DNA from: Nocardia araoensis NBRC 100135
Lineage (GTDB): Bacteria > Actinomycetota > Actinomycetes > Mycobacteriales > Mycobacteriaceae
Direction: 5' to 3'
DNA length: 64,000 bases
NCBI RefSeq assembly: GCF_000308435.1
Contig: NZ_BAFR01000080.1
Span: forward strand, 1-64,000
Translations under genes and position numbers: made by a program
Shown here: piece by piece, positions 28,143 to 35,270 of the stretch
How positions within the stretch are numbered: position 1 is the stretch's first letter
Layout of the letters: each line of letters opens with the position of its first letter
The notes under the pieces: generated by a model
Told to the model about the DNA's origin: nothing
Databases searched by the model: none
Seen by the model: only the letters and a program-made list of their open reading frames with translations

Positions 28143-29024
28143 GTGCGGTTCAGCAGGGCCATTGCCGATCTATTTCGTCAGCGGATAGTCCCGAAGATGC
28201 TTCGGACGGGCGAGGCGGCCGAACACCGTGCGAGGCTCACGCGTGAGATCGGTGAGGGGGCAAAGACGGCTGCGCGGGAGGCGGAAAACGCCGACCTGGC
28301 GGGTGAGAGGCAGGTGCTTGGAAGTGAAGCCGCGTCGATGACAGCGGAAGAACGCACCAGCCAGGCTGGTCGCGGCTTCGGAAACAGCACTGGCACCCGC
28401 CTAGCCGCCATATACGGCGACCGGCTCAGAATTATCGGGTATGGGCGCGCTACGGAACGGCATCTACGTGACTTGGAACGTCTCCCGGACAGCTTCCATA
28501 ACAAACTCCTCGAATACTTCGCCAGCCACCCCGAAGGCGGCATCGATATTATCGACGGCCCGGTCACCGACGTCCTGCCCGAACTTCGCGGAGTAACACC
28601 ACGCGGATGGCCCCGCAAAAAGACCTGGGACGGCGTACCAGGACTGTACAATAAGTCAACGCGCCGAGTGGTCCTCGGCGGCAGGGGCAAACACGATTGT
28701 GTTTCCCTGGCTGTGCATGAGACTGGTCATGCCTTCGACAGGGCCATCGGCAACGCGTCCGAGTCGGTAGAGTTCAGGAAACTGTACGACAAGATGGATA
28801 CAAGGGAGCCTTACTTTGCTCAGCCGGGTAACGCCGGCCGGGAAGAAACCTTCGCTGAGGGGCTTGCCGCCTGGGCACTTAACCGCCAGATGCCACCCGA
28901 TTACCGAGCTAACGCCATCGCCGAGGCACTCGACATAAGCAGAAAAAATAGACAGGCTCAGGGGACTCTACTCGACAGCTACTTCTCGAACCTCCAACAC
29001 CGCCTCGAGCCGCACCCGCTCTAA
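28143..29024 (+). CDS. Putative HExxH zincin (lethal-factor-like) effector
   Basis: A 293-aa protein with a zinc-metallopeptidase signature near its C-terminus: His192-Glu193-Thr-Gly-His196 (AVHETGHAFD) followed about 40 residues later by REETFAEGLAAW, which supplies downstream Glu ligands. This spacing and the EE.FAE pattern recall ATLF-like (anthrax lethal-factor) toxin domains of polymorphic toxins. The N-terminal 80 residues are charged and helical (AREAENADLAGERQ), possibly a delivery or binding part; no signal peptide or membrane segment is seen. It starts at GTG with AGGGGA upstream. It is the main passenger of the Tn3-type element and is followed 15 bases later by a 53-aa gene. Toxin function is inference. 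Confidence 0.65.
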   Translation: MRFSRAIADLFRQRIVPKMLRTGEAAEHRARLTREIGEGAKTAAREAENADLAGERQVLGSEAASMTAEERTSQAGRGFGNSTGTRLAAIYGDRLRIIGYGRATERHLRDLERLPDSFHNKLLEYFASHPEGGIDIIDGPVTDVLPELRGVTPRGWPRKKTWDGVPGLYNKSTRRVVLGGRGKHDCVSLAVHETGHAFDRAIGNASESVEFRKLYDKMDTREPYFAQPGNAGREETFAEGLAAWALNRQMPPDYRANAIAEALDISRKNRQAQGTLLDSYFSNLQHRLEPHPL

Positions 29025-29039
29025 AAGGGGACGATTCAC

Positions 29040-29201
29040 ATGAAGGCAACACGCAACTCCGACGGAACCCTGACGGTGCCGATGCGCGCCGAAACCAACG
29101 AAATAATCGGTGACGCTCTCGTCACGATCGGTCCAGACCATCCCGACTACGAGGCATGGGACTCCTGGCTACGCAGGCAAGGGGAGAACAACAATGCCTA
29201 A
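29040..29201 (+). CDS. 53-aa protein downstream of the zincin (possible partner)
   Basis: A 53-aa acidic protein (MKATRNSDGTLTVPMRAETN..., ending WLRRQGENNNA) that starts with an AGGGGA box 7 bases upstream. It is 15 bases from the zincin stop, so the two are co-transcribed. It is soluble, with no recognised domain. A small gene in this position next to a toxin-like protein is often an immunity or accessory protein, but nothing in its sequence proves that. Confidence 0.55.
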   Translation: MKATRNSDGTLTVPMRAETNEIIGDALVTIGPDHPDYEAWDSWLRRQGENNNA

Positions 29202-29560
29202 TCTCGATTTCCGGCAAGACCCGGTTCCGTTTCGAACATCTCAGGCACGCACGGCAACGGTCCCGGCCTTCACATCGCCATGCACGCCCTAACGCGACGG
29301 CTCGGTTTAGCTCTTGCCGCACATAGCGGCACACTAATTTATTTGCGGCAACTCGACGGGCGACCTCCTCACCTCCCGATTACTCCCCGATACTCCCCGA
29401 CCCCCAACGGCACCCCGGCCGGGCCGACGTCCGGGGTCCGGTGTCCGGTTCGTAGGTGTCAGTGAACATGGGCGCCGATAAGGTTGCGGTCCATGCTGAT
29501 ACCTGCCGACGGCAACGACACGGTCCTTCAACAACCTGACCTGGTCAATCAGCCTCGTTC
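29202..29560. other. Non-coding right part of the Tn3-type element
   Basis: No credible gene on either strand. It contains the short direct repeats ACTCCCCGA (two copies near 29382-29401) and Cys-poor GC-rich sequence. A res site for the lost resolvase could be here but I cannot delimit one. Confidence 0.35.
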
Positions 29561-29591
29561 GCCGCTCCTGACACGTCCTTAACGGCACCCC
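29561..29591 (-). repeat. Right terminal inverted repeat of the Tn3-type element
   Basis: Read on the minus strand it begins GGGGTGCCGTTAAGG and continues ACGTGTCAGGAGCGGC. It matches the left end apart from a one-base length difference and one substitution. The second copy of the target duplicate AACAT follows at 29592-29596. Confidence 0.85.
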
Positions 29592-29687
29592 AACATGGCC
29601 GCCATACTGTAGGGCCACGCGCCTCTCGATCGTAGAGGCGCTATTTCGCCCCAGCCGTCCCTCAGCGGATAGCCCAGACAATACGAG

Positions 29688-30092
29688 CGATTTGCCGCCA
29701 TCGCGCCCAGCAAGGCCATCCAGCTCGGCAGGCTCGTCGCGATCGAGCACGGCGTGCGGGTGCTGCACGCGTGGGGCATGACCGAAACCTCCCGCTGGGC
29801 AGTGTGGCGCACCCGCCTGCGACCGCGGTCACCGACGAGCAGAAGTGAGCCCACCGGGTCACCCAGGGCCGTTTCCCCGCCGGGGTGCAGGCGCGTCTGG
29901 TCGGTGACGACGGCGTGGTTCCCAACGACGGCGAATCGCTGGGGAAGTTGCAGGTACGCGGGCCGTGGATCACCGGCTCTTACTATATTCGCCCGACGGC
30001 ACAGTCATCGATCCGGAGAAGTTCGACGAGGGCTGGTTGCGCACCGGGGACGTCGGCAAGATCAGTCCCGACGGCTACCTCACCCTAGCTCC
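29688..30092 (+). pseudogene. Acyl-CoA synthetase (FadD-like, AMP-binding) remnant
   Basis: Plus-strand pieces in three frames spell the middle of an AMP-forming acyl-CoA ligase: HGVRVLHAWGMTETS (the motif with the adenine-binding Glu), PLGSVAHPPATAVTDEQK, then GRFPAGVQARLVGDDGVV, LGKLQVRGPWITGSYY and FDEGWLRTGDVGKISPDGYL (the A5/A7 region with the ribose-binding Asp). A missing C after ACCTCC and an in-frame TGA after DEQK break it. Both the N-terminal part and the C-terminal lid are absent. Confidence 0.75.
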
Positions 30093-30134
30093 GACGGGTT
30101 CCATTGGTCTGGCGACATGCGAAACGACAAGCAT

Positions 30135-30482
30135 TCATAGCGACAGCCAGCCAATGGTGTACGGAGCTGCGGAATCGGTACAGACGAGCCATGCCCAGGA
30201 TAGCGAGCCCACCAAATCACGTTTGAGGGCTCGCGCGTGCGGGTCGTCGTCTGGGCGAGGGTCAAGGGCCTCCCGGACTAGTTGCAAGAATCGCAACCGA
30301 GTGGCGCCGAAGGCGACCAACAGATCTCCGGCACTAGCACCACCGAACGGAGCCCATCGAATCGCGAACTCGATCACAAACTTTGCGTCAGCGTCGACCG
30401 ACTTGACCGTTTCCAAGTAAATGCACTGCTTCAGCGCCGATTGAACCCAACTCGTATCGTATCTGATGCGGTCGATCTTCAC
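30135..30482 (-). CDS. Small DUF3263/HTH-like hypothetical protein
   Basis: A 115-aa protein starting at GTG with a GAGGA box upstream. The central part AIRWAPFGGASAGDLLVAFGATRLRFLQLVREALDPR has the layout of DUF3263-like sigma-type helix-turn-helix proteins of actinobacteria (mixed helix, G.S turn, RFLQLV recognition-like helix). It starts 29 bases after the DUF35 gene on the same strand. Function is unknown; a small DNA-binding or anti-sigma-like role is a guess. Confidence 0.5.
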   Translation of the reverse strand: MKIDRIRYDTSWVQSALKQCIYLETVKSVDADAKFVIEFAIRWAPFGGASAGDLLVAFGATRLRFLQLVREALDPRPDDDPHARALKRDLVGSLSWAWLVCTDSAAPYTIGWLSL

Positions 30483-30510
30483 GCCAATCCTCGATCGCTT
30501 GGCTGCCGGA

Positions 30511-30957
30511 TCACTCTTGGGCGGATGCTCTGGAGGCAGGCCGCCAGTCGTGTTTTGTTCTGCTGGTTGTGTCCACTGTGAAGACGGGGAACCTGTCCAC
30601 TGTGGGTATGGGTGCGAACTTCACGCGCACCGATTCTTTCGAGTACGGCGGTATCTCGCCGAGTATTGTGGTGAAGACCATAGGTCCCTCATCGAGTTGG
30701 ACTACGGCGATCGTCGACAATTCCGTAGCCTCGCGGCGGTTGCCCGTAGAGCGCTGCACAATTTTCCAGGAGACGATCGCCCCTTCGCCGGACGAAGCCA
30801 CCCACTCCAGATCCGTCGATTGACACGACGAGCAGGACGAGGTCAGTGGCGCGAGCAATTTCGTACAAGCCGTGCAACGTCGAATCATAAGGCGCCCATC
30901 GTCGCCCGGATGCGTGTGTCCACCTGCATCCGGGCGATCTTCGCGCGGGAGATACAT
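30511..30957 (-). CDS. DUF35 Zn-ribbon/OB-fold protein
   Basis: A 148-aa protein of the DUF35 (ChsH2 C-terminal-like) family. A rubredoxin-like zinc ribbon with CTAC and CSSC pairs (IRRCTACTKLLAPLTSSCSS) is followed by an OB fold (EGAIVSWKIVQRS, IAVVQLDEGPMVFTTILGE, VKFAPIPTVDRFPVF). Such proteins partner acyl-CoA hydratases or thiolases and help bind CoA esters, as in steroid side-chain degradation. No intact thiolase partner is adjacent, though a broken acyl-CoA ligase lies beyond. I chose the ATG at 30957 for its GAGGA box. Confidence 0.75.
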   Translation of the reverse strand: MYLPREDRPDAGGHTHPGDDGRLMIRRCTACTKLLAPLTSSCSSCQSTDLEWVASSGEGAIVSWKIVQRSTGNRREATELSTIAVVQLDEGPMVFTTILGEIPPYSKESVRVKFAPIPTVDRFPVFTVDTTSRTKHDWRPASRASAQE

Positions 30958-31270
30958 CCGAATCCTCGCTTGATAGCGCTTGCTGTGGTGCGTAAATTCT
31001 CCTTCGCGCGACGCGGTATCCACGACGGTCGATCTGCCGCCGGTATACCTATCTTTCGGACGGCGGCCTGTGGAATTACCGACAAACTTGCCCGGGCCAT
31101 CGCGTACGTTTGCACCACTTCGGTGGGATCTTGCCGCCAAGCCGAGGCCTGGGAGTGTGTGCAACAGGATGGAGCGAACCTGCCAGGGTCGGCGCGGTAT
31201 AGCGGTGGTTCTGTTCTCAACTGGGTCGGTGATGACGGTTGTGACCGCTGGGATGAGGCCTGTAACAGGG
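30958..31270. other. Gene-free stretch upstream of the DUF35 gene
   Basis: About 310 bases in which no frame on either strand resembles a known protein. The promoter of the minus-strand DUF35 pair should lie here, but I cannot place one. Confidence 0.3.
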
Positions 31271-31583
31271 CTAATGTCCGCTTATTCCGTAGTGTTCGAT
31301 GTACTTCGTCACCGAGCCGGTAGCGGAGTGGCGCACGTCCTGGGCGGAGGTTCTCATCTCGGGAGAGATCAACGCCTGCCGCAGCGATTCCTCGGTCTCA
31401 ATGCGGAGATGGGCGACGGCGTAGTAGGGCGGGTCGAGCTGTCGAGTGCGGCGCACTTTGCCCAGGCGAAGTCCTTCAAACCGGGCACCTTTAGTGTGAG
31501 GGGGATATGCACGCTGCGGTAGTGCTCGTCGAACGCGGCAGGGTCGGTGGGGCGCCGTAGCAGACGGCGATCCGGCGGTTCAT
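31271..31583 (-). pseudogene. EthD-like gene coupled to paaZ, two frameshifts
   Basis: The ATG (31583) overlaps the paaZ stop (ATGA), so this was translated with it. The protein is spread over three frames. MNRRIAVCYGAP comes first, then PTDPAAFDEHYRSVHIPLTL and KVPGLKDFAWAKCAALDS in a second frame, and PPYYAVAHLRIETEESLRQA and SVTKYIEHYG in a third. The whole is a ~100-aa EthD-type ferredoxin-like barrel (FDEHY..VHIPL is the family signature). Two short indels break it, near 31549 and near 31433. EthD-like proteins often accompany aromatic degradation enzymes; the role is unclear. Confidence 0.75.
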
Positions 31584-33607
31584 GCGGACTCTGCTTGAGG
31601 TTTGACGACCAGCGTGAGGACGTCGTAGGTGGCGACGGCCTCGTGGTTCTGGTTAGTGACAACGGTGTCCCAGCGGACCTCTCCGTAGTTCGCGCCGCTG
31701 CGTGGGGTGATCTGCTTGGCGGTCAGAACCACGGTGAGTTCGTCGTCGGCCTTGACGGGGGTGAGGAAGCGCAAGTTGTCTACACCGAAGTTGGCCAGGA
31801 CCGGACCGGGAGCTGGGTCGACGAACAGTCCGGCCGCCAGCGAGACGACGAGGTAGCCGTGTGCGACGATGCCGCCGAAGAGCGGATTGGCCGCGGCCGC
31901 GGCGGGGTCGGTGTGGGCGTAGAAGGTGTCGCCGGTGAAATCGGCGAAATGGGTGATGTCGTCCAGGGTGACCCTGCGTGGGCCACCGACGATGGTGTCG
32001 CCGAGGGCGAGTTCGCCGAGATCCTTGCGGAATGGGTGCACACCACCGTCGGTGCGGGAGGCACCGGTGACCCACCGGTGACCCACCGCGGTGAGGACCT
32101 GCGGGCTGCCCTGCACGGCGGTGCGTTGCATGTGATGCAGCACGGCACGGATGCCGCCGAGCTCCTCGCCACCGCCCGCACGCCCCGGGCCGCCATGAAC
32201 CAGCACTGGCAGCGGCGAACCGTGTCCGGTGGACTCCTTGGCGGCGACATTGTCCAGGACGAGCACTCGCCCGTGGTACGGTGCCAGGCCGAGCACGATC
32301 TCCCGTGCCAGTTCAGGGTCGCCGGTGATGACGGAGGCAACCAGGCTGCCGTGGCCGCGTGCGGCGAGTTCGATCACGTCGCTGGTGTCGTCGTAGCCGA
32401 TTACCGTGGCCACTGGCCCGAATGGCTCGATGTCGTGGGGCTCGTCAGCGGCAGAGTCGTGGCAACGCAGCAGGATCGGTGGCAAGTAGGCGCCAGGGCC
32501 GGTCGGCGGCTCGGCCGAGCCGTGAACGATCTCGCAGCTCTTGGTCAGGGCACGTACCGCCTTGAGCACCTCGTCGCGTTGCTCGACGCTGACCAGGGCA
32601 CCCATGGTGATGCTCTGGGCGTCGGCGGGGCCGGTCACGATCTTCTGCAGTCGGGCTTTCGCCGCTGCGATCACGTCGTCCATTAGGACATTCGGTACGA
32701 AGGCGCGGCGGATGGCGGTGCACTTCTGGCCCGCCTTCGCGGTCATTTCCACCACGAGCTGCTCGACGAACAGGTCGAACTCAGCGGATCGGGCGGTCAC
32801 GTCGATGCCTAGGATCGAGGCATTGAGCGAGTCGGTCTCGGCGCTGAACCGGACGCCGCTTGCGACCACCGCTGGGTTGGTGCGCAGGACACGCGCGGTG
32901 TCGGCGGAACCGGTGAACTGGATGGAGTCCTGTCCGCCGAGGTGCTCGAGCAGCGGCTGGCCGCTGCCGCACACCAGTTGCATCGAACCTTCTGGTAGCA
33001 AGCCAGATTCGATGATTCGACGGAAAACCAGCTCGGTCAGGTAGGCGGTCTGCCCGGCGGGTTTAACGATAGTGGGCAATCCGGCGATGAACGTCGGCGC
33101 GAGCTTTTCCAGGAAGCCCCAGACTGGGAAGTTGAACGCGTTGATCTGCACCGCGACGCCGCGGCGGGAGGTGTAGATGTGCTGCCCGAGGAAGGAGCCC
33201 GTCTTGCCCAGCCGCTCCACTGCACCGTCCAGCACGACTGTGTCGTCGGGCAACTCGCGCCGCGCCCGGCTCGCGTAGCTCAGTAGGGTGCCGATACCGC
33301 CATCGATGTCGATGCCGGAATCTTGGTCCGTCGCACCGGTCGCGCGGGACAGCTCGTAGAACTCCTGTTTGCCCGCCAGCAGTGTCTGCCCCAACTGTTT
33401 CAGCGCGACCGCGCGCTGGTGGAAGGTCAGCGACGTGAGGGCGGGGCCGCCGACGGTGCGCGCGTACTGCACCGCTGCGCTGTAGTCCAGGCCGGTTGCA
33501 GAGATCCGGGCGATCTCGCTGCCGTCGACGGCGCTGTACACGGGCGAACCCTCGTCGGGCGCGCTGTACCACGTCCCTGTCACATAACTTTGCAGAAGTC
33601 TGCCCAC
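31580..33607 (-). CDS. paaZ: PaaZ: oxepin-CoA hydrolase / 3-oxo-5,6-dehydrosuberyl-CoA semialdehyde dehydrogenase
   Basis: A 675-aa two-domain enzyme that opens the oxepin-CoA ring and oxidises the resulting aldehyde. Residues about 5-510 are an aldehyde dehydrogenase: VQINAFNFPVWGFLEK, FTGSADTARVL, the catalytic Glu in SAETDSLN and Cys in GQKCTAIRR. The C-terminal ~150 residues are a MaoC-like (R)-hydratase domain (DITHFADFTGDTFYAHTDP, GGIVAHGYLVVSLAAG). Several GTG codons compete; the one at 33607 is 5 bases after AGGAG, while a GTG at 33622 lies upstream of that box. It sits downstream of paaR with a PaaR-like palindrome at its start, and overlaps the broken EthD gene. Confidence 0.95.
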   Translation of the reverse strand: MGRLLQSYVTGTWYSAPDEGSPVYSAVDGSEIARISATGLDYSAAVQYARTVGGPALTSLTFHQRAVALKQLGQTLLAGKQEFYELSRATGATDQDSGIDIDGGIGTLLSYASRARRELPDDTVVLDGAVERLGKTGSFLGQHIYTSRRGVAVQINAFNFPVWGFLEKLAPTFIAGLPTIVKPAGQTAYLTELVFRRIIESGLLPEGSMQLVCGSGQPLLEHLGGQDSIQFTGSADTARVLRTNPAVVASGVRFSAETDSLNASILGIDVTARSAEFDLFVEQLVVEMTAKAGQKCTAIRRAFVPNVLMDDVIAAAKARLQKIVTGPADAQSITMGALVSVEQRDEVLKAVRALTKSCEIVHGSAEPPTGPGAYLPPILLRCHDSAADEPHDIEPFGPVATVIGYDDTSDVIELAARGHGSLVASVITGDPELAREIVLGLAPYHGRVLVLDNVAAKESTGHGSPLPVLVHGGPGRAGGGEELGGIRAVLHHMQRTAVQGSPQVLTAVGHRWVTGASRTDGGVHPFRKDLGELALGDTIVGGPRRVTLDDITHFADFTGDTFYAHTDPAAAAANPLFGGIVAHGYLVVSLAAGLFVDPAPGPVLANFGVDNLRFLTPVKADDELTVVLTAKQITPRSGANYGEVRWDTVVTNQNHEAVATYDVLTLVVKPQAESA

Positions 33608-33620
33608 CACGTCTCCTCGC

Positions 33621-33638
33621 ACCGTCCGTTCGGTCGGT
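33621..33638. promoter_or_regulatory. Candidate PaaR operator upstream of paaZ
   Basis: ACCGTCCG-TT-CGGTCGGT, an 18-bp inverted repeat with one mismatch (7 of 8 arm positions pair), lies 14 bases upstream of the paaZ start. It shares the ACCG/CGGT core with the palindrome upstream of the paaF operon. The TetR-type PaaR encoded next door is the likely binder. Confidence 0.65.
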
Positions 33639-33667
33639 AATTACCATCCTCGTGGTTCCGGATCCTG

Positions 33668-34294
33668 TCAAGAATGCCTCCGGCGTGGGTGGGTGCGCAG
33701 ACCGTCGAAAGTCATCGCGACCACGGCGTCGGCGAGTTGGTCGGTGTCCGCCCCGCTGCGCGGGCGATACCACTCGATGAGGGAGTTGACCATGCCGAAC
33801 AGCAGTCGGCTGATCAACGCCGGGTCGATGTCGGGGCGCAGGTCGCCCTCGGCTGCGGCGTCGTGGGCCAGCGTCGCGACGAACTCGTCGAACTCGCGCC
33901 TACGGGTCAGCGCCCGACGCTCGATCGCACTGTTCCCGCGGACGCGCAGCAGCAGCGTCACGTAGGGAAGTTCTGCAACCAGCACTTGGACACTGCGTCG
34001 GACCAGGTGTTCCAATCGCGATACCGAACTTCCACTAGTTGCCTCCGGCTCGGTGGTCGCGGCGAAGAGCGCGTTTAGGGCACGCGACAATGCCAGCTCG
34101 AGCAGTTCCTCCTTGCTGGACACGTGGTGGTAAATCGAAGACTTGGTGATCCCGAGACGCGTGGCGAGCACCTCCATGCTGGTGCCGTCGTAGCCCTTTT
34201 CGTTAAAGACCTTCACTGCGACGGAAAGTAGCGAGTCCAGGTCGTATCCCGGGCGTCCGGGGCCCGGCCTGCGAGTGGCGCGTTCGGAAGTCAT
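33668..34294 (-). CDS. paaR: PaaR-type TetR repressor of the phenylacetate regulon
   Basis: A 208-aa TetR-family regulator beginning MTSERATRRPGPGRPGYD. The helix-turn-helix is at residues about 20-66 (LLSVAVKVFNEKGYDGTS, EVLATRLGITKSSIYHHVSSKEELL), and the C-terminal domain has YVTLLLRVRGNSAIERRALTRRREFD and LLFGMVNSLIEWYRP, the pattern of TetR_C_33/KstR2-like and PaaR proteins. GGGAGG lies directly against an upstream ATG at 34303 and 9 bases from 34294, so I chose the latter. It lies between paaZ and the paaF-K operon, with matching palindromes at both promoters. Phenylacetyl-CoA is the expected effector by analogy. Confidence 0.85.
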   Translation of the reverse strand: MTSERATRRPGPGRPGYDLDSLLSVAVKVFNEKGYDGTSMEVLATRLGITKSSIYHHVSSKEELLELALSRALNALFAATTEPEATSGSSVSRLEHLVRRSVQVLVAELPYVTLLLRVRGNSAIERRALTRRREFDEFVATLAHDAAAEGDLRPDIDPALISRLLFGMVNSLIEWYRPRSGADTDQLADAVVAMTFDGLRTHPRRRHS

Positions 34295-34351
34295 GGTCCA
34301 CATCCTCCCAGGACCTGATGCTCCGGTGGAAAACCTAGAAATAGATGTTGA

Positions 34352-34373
34352 TTACCAACCGAATGTTCGGTAA
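34352..34373. promoter_or_regulatory. Candidate PaaR operator upstream of the paaF-paaK operon
   Basis: A perfect palindrome ACCGAA-TG-TTCGGT at 34358-34371 sits inside a wider TTACC...GGTAA symmetry (34352-34373), between paaR and the plus-strand operon. It shares the ACCG/CGGT core with the site upstream of paaZ. Confidence 0.65.
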
Positions 34374-34404
34374 TAATCGTGACATCGACAGCAGGAGTTG
34401 AGAC

Positions 34405-34524
34405 GTGCAGAACGTGTATCTCGTCCACGGGGCCAGGACCGCGCAGGGCAATCACAGCCGTGGATCGGCGACTCTATGCGTCGGTGTGGGGCAGGGCGTC
34501 TCGTTGCCGGTGGAGACACCGTGA
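34405..34524 (+). pseudogene. paaJ: paaJ-type thiolase with the middle deleted, frame kept
   Basis: GTG (34405) with GCAGGAG upstream starts a 39-codon frame. It begins VQNVYLVHGARTAQG, a thiolase N-terminus, and jumps to GSATLCVGVGQGVSL, the thiolase C-terminal active-site loop with the second catalytic Cys. About 350 residues are missing between them, including the nucleophile Cys and the GHP His. The TGA overlaps the GTG of paaF as in an intact operon. In E. coli PaaJ cleaves 3-oxoadipyl-CoA and 2,3-didehydro-3-oxosuberyl-CoA. This remnant cannot be active, although it may still help translation of paaF. Confidence 0.75.
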
Positions 34525-35270
34525 CCGCGACAGAGCGCTTCCGCACCATCGAGGTCACCGAGTCCGACGATCGGATCACGGTCACCCTGGACCGGCCCGC
34601 GCAGCGCAACGCCATCAATGGGGCCATGGTCGCCGAACTGCATCGGATGTGCGGCAGGCTCGAGCGAGAGCCCAAACTGTTGCTGCTGACCGGCCGCGGT
34701 GATCACTTCGCCGGTGGTGCCGACATAAACGAGTTGCGCGATCGGGGCCGGGACGCGGCGCTCGCGGGGATCAATCGCAACTTGTTCGATCGAATCGCCC
34801 GGCTGCCGCTGCCTACTGTCGCGGTGGTCAACGGCTATGCCCTCGGCGGCGGTGCGGAACTCGCCTACGCATGCGACATCCGCATCGCTACCCCCACCAC
34901 AGTGTTCGCGAATCCAGAACCGAGACTGGGCATCATGGCCGCGGCCGGCGCCGCCTACCGGTTGCCCGCTTTGGTCGGGAACTCCCTCGCCAAGCAGGTG
35001 CTGCTGGCTGGCGCTCGCCTGGACGCCGAGACAGCGCTGCGCAGCGGACTAGTACTGGAGATCGTCGACGACGGCGCCCACCTGCAGGCCGGCCACGCGT
35101 TGATCGACCGCCTCGCCGGTAACTCCGAACTGGCGCTGCGGCTCACCAAACTCGTGATTGACGCCACCGCTCCGCGGCCGTTCGCCGACGACCTCGCCCA
35201 GGCCGTTCTGTTCGAGACGCCCGACAAACACAACCGGATGGCCGAATTCCTGGAAAAGAGGAACCGATGA
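34521..35270 (+). CDS. paaF: PaaF: enoyl-CoA hydratase (2,3-dehydroadipyl-CoA hydratase)
   Basis: A 249-aa crotonase-fold enzyme. The oxyanion-hole segments are HFAGGADINELRD and NGYALGGGAELAYACD, and the catalytic Glu region is ANPEPRLGIMAAAGA. It ends with the trimerisation helix FETPDKHNRMAEFLEKR. The GTG start at 34521 overlaps the stop of the thiolase remnant (GTGA). An in-frame upstream start exists but would read through the thiolase sequence in the wrong frame. It hydrates 2,3-dehydroadipyl-CoA in the lower paa pathway. The stop overlaps the paaH start (ATGA). Confidence 0.9.
   Translation: MTATERFRTIEVTESDDRITVTLDRPAQRNAINGAMVAELHRMCGRLEREPKLLLLTGRGDHFAGGADINELRDRGRDAALAGINRNLFDRIARLPLPTVAVVNGYALGGGAELAYACDIRIATPTTVFANPEPRLGIMAAAGAAYRLPALVGNSLAKQVLLAGARLDAETALRSGLVLEIVDDGAHLQAGHALIDRLAGNSELALRLTKLVIDATAPRPFADDLAQAVLFETPDKHNRMAEFLEKRNR

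Larger units (their letters stand above)
27858..29591. mobile_element. Tn3-type non-autonomous transposon with intact ends
   Basis: A 1,734-bp element. Both ends start GGGGTGCCGTTAAGG reading inward (27858 on plus, 29591 on minus) and continue with CGTGTCAGG.GCGGC. It is flanked by perfect 5-bp direct repeats AACAT (27853-27857 and 29592-29596), the target-duplication length of Tn3-family elements. Inside are a resolvase stump, a putative zincin gene and a 53-aa gene, but no tnpA. It must have been moved by a transposase acting in trans, or lost its own by deletion. The intact target duplication suggests fairly recent insertion. Confidence 0.85.

Noticed and set aside
29380..29402. A tandem repeat or start of a CRISPR array (ACTCCCCGA twice)
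   Set aside because: Only two short copies with no spacers or cas genes; it lies inside the Tn3-type element.
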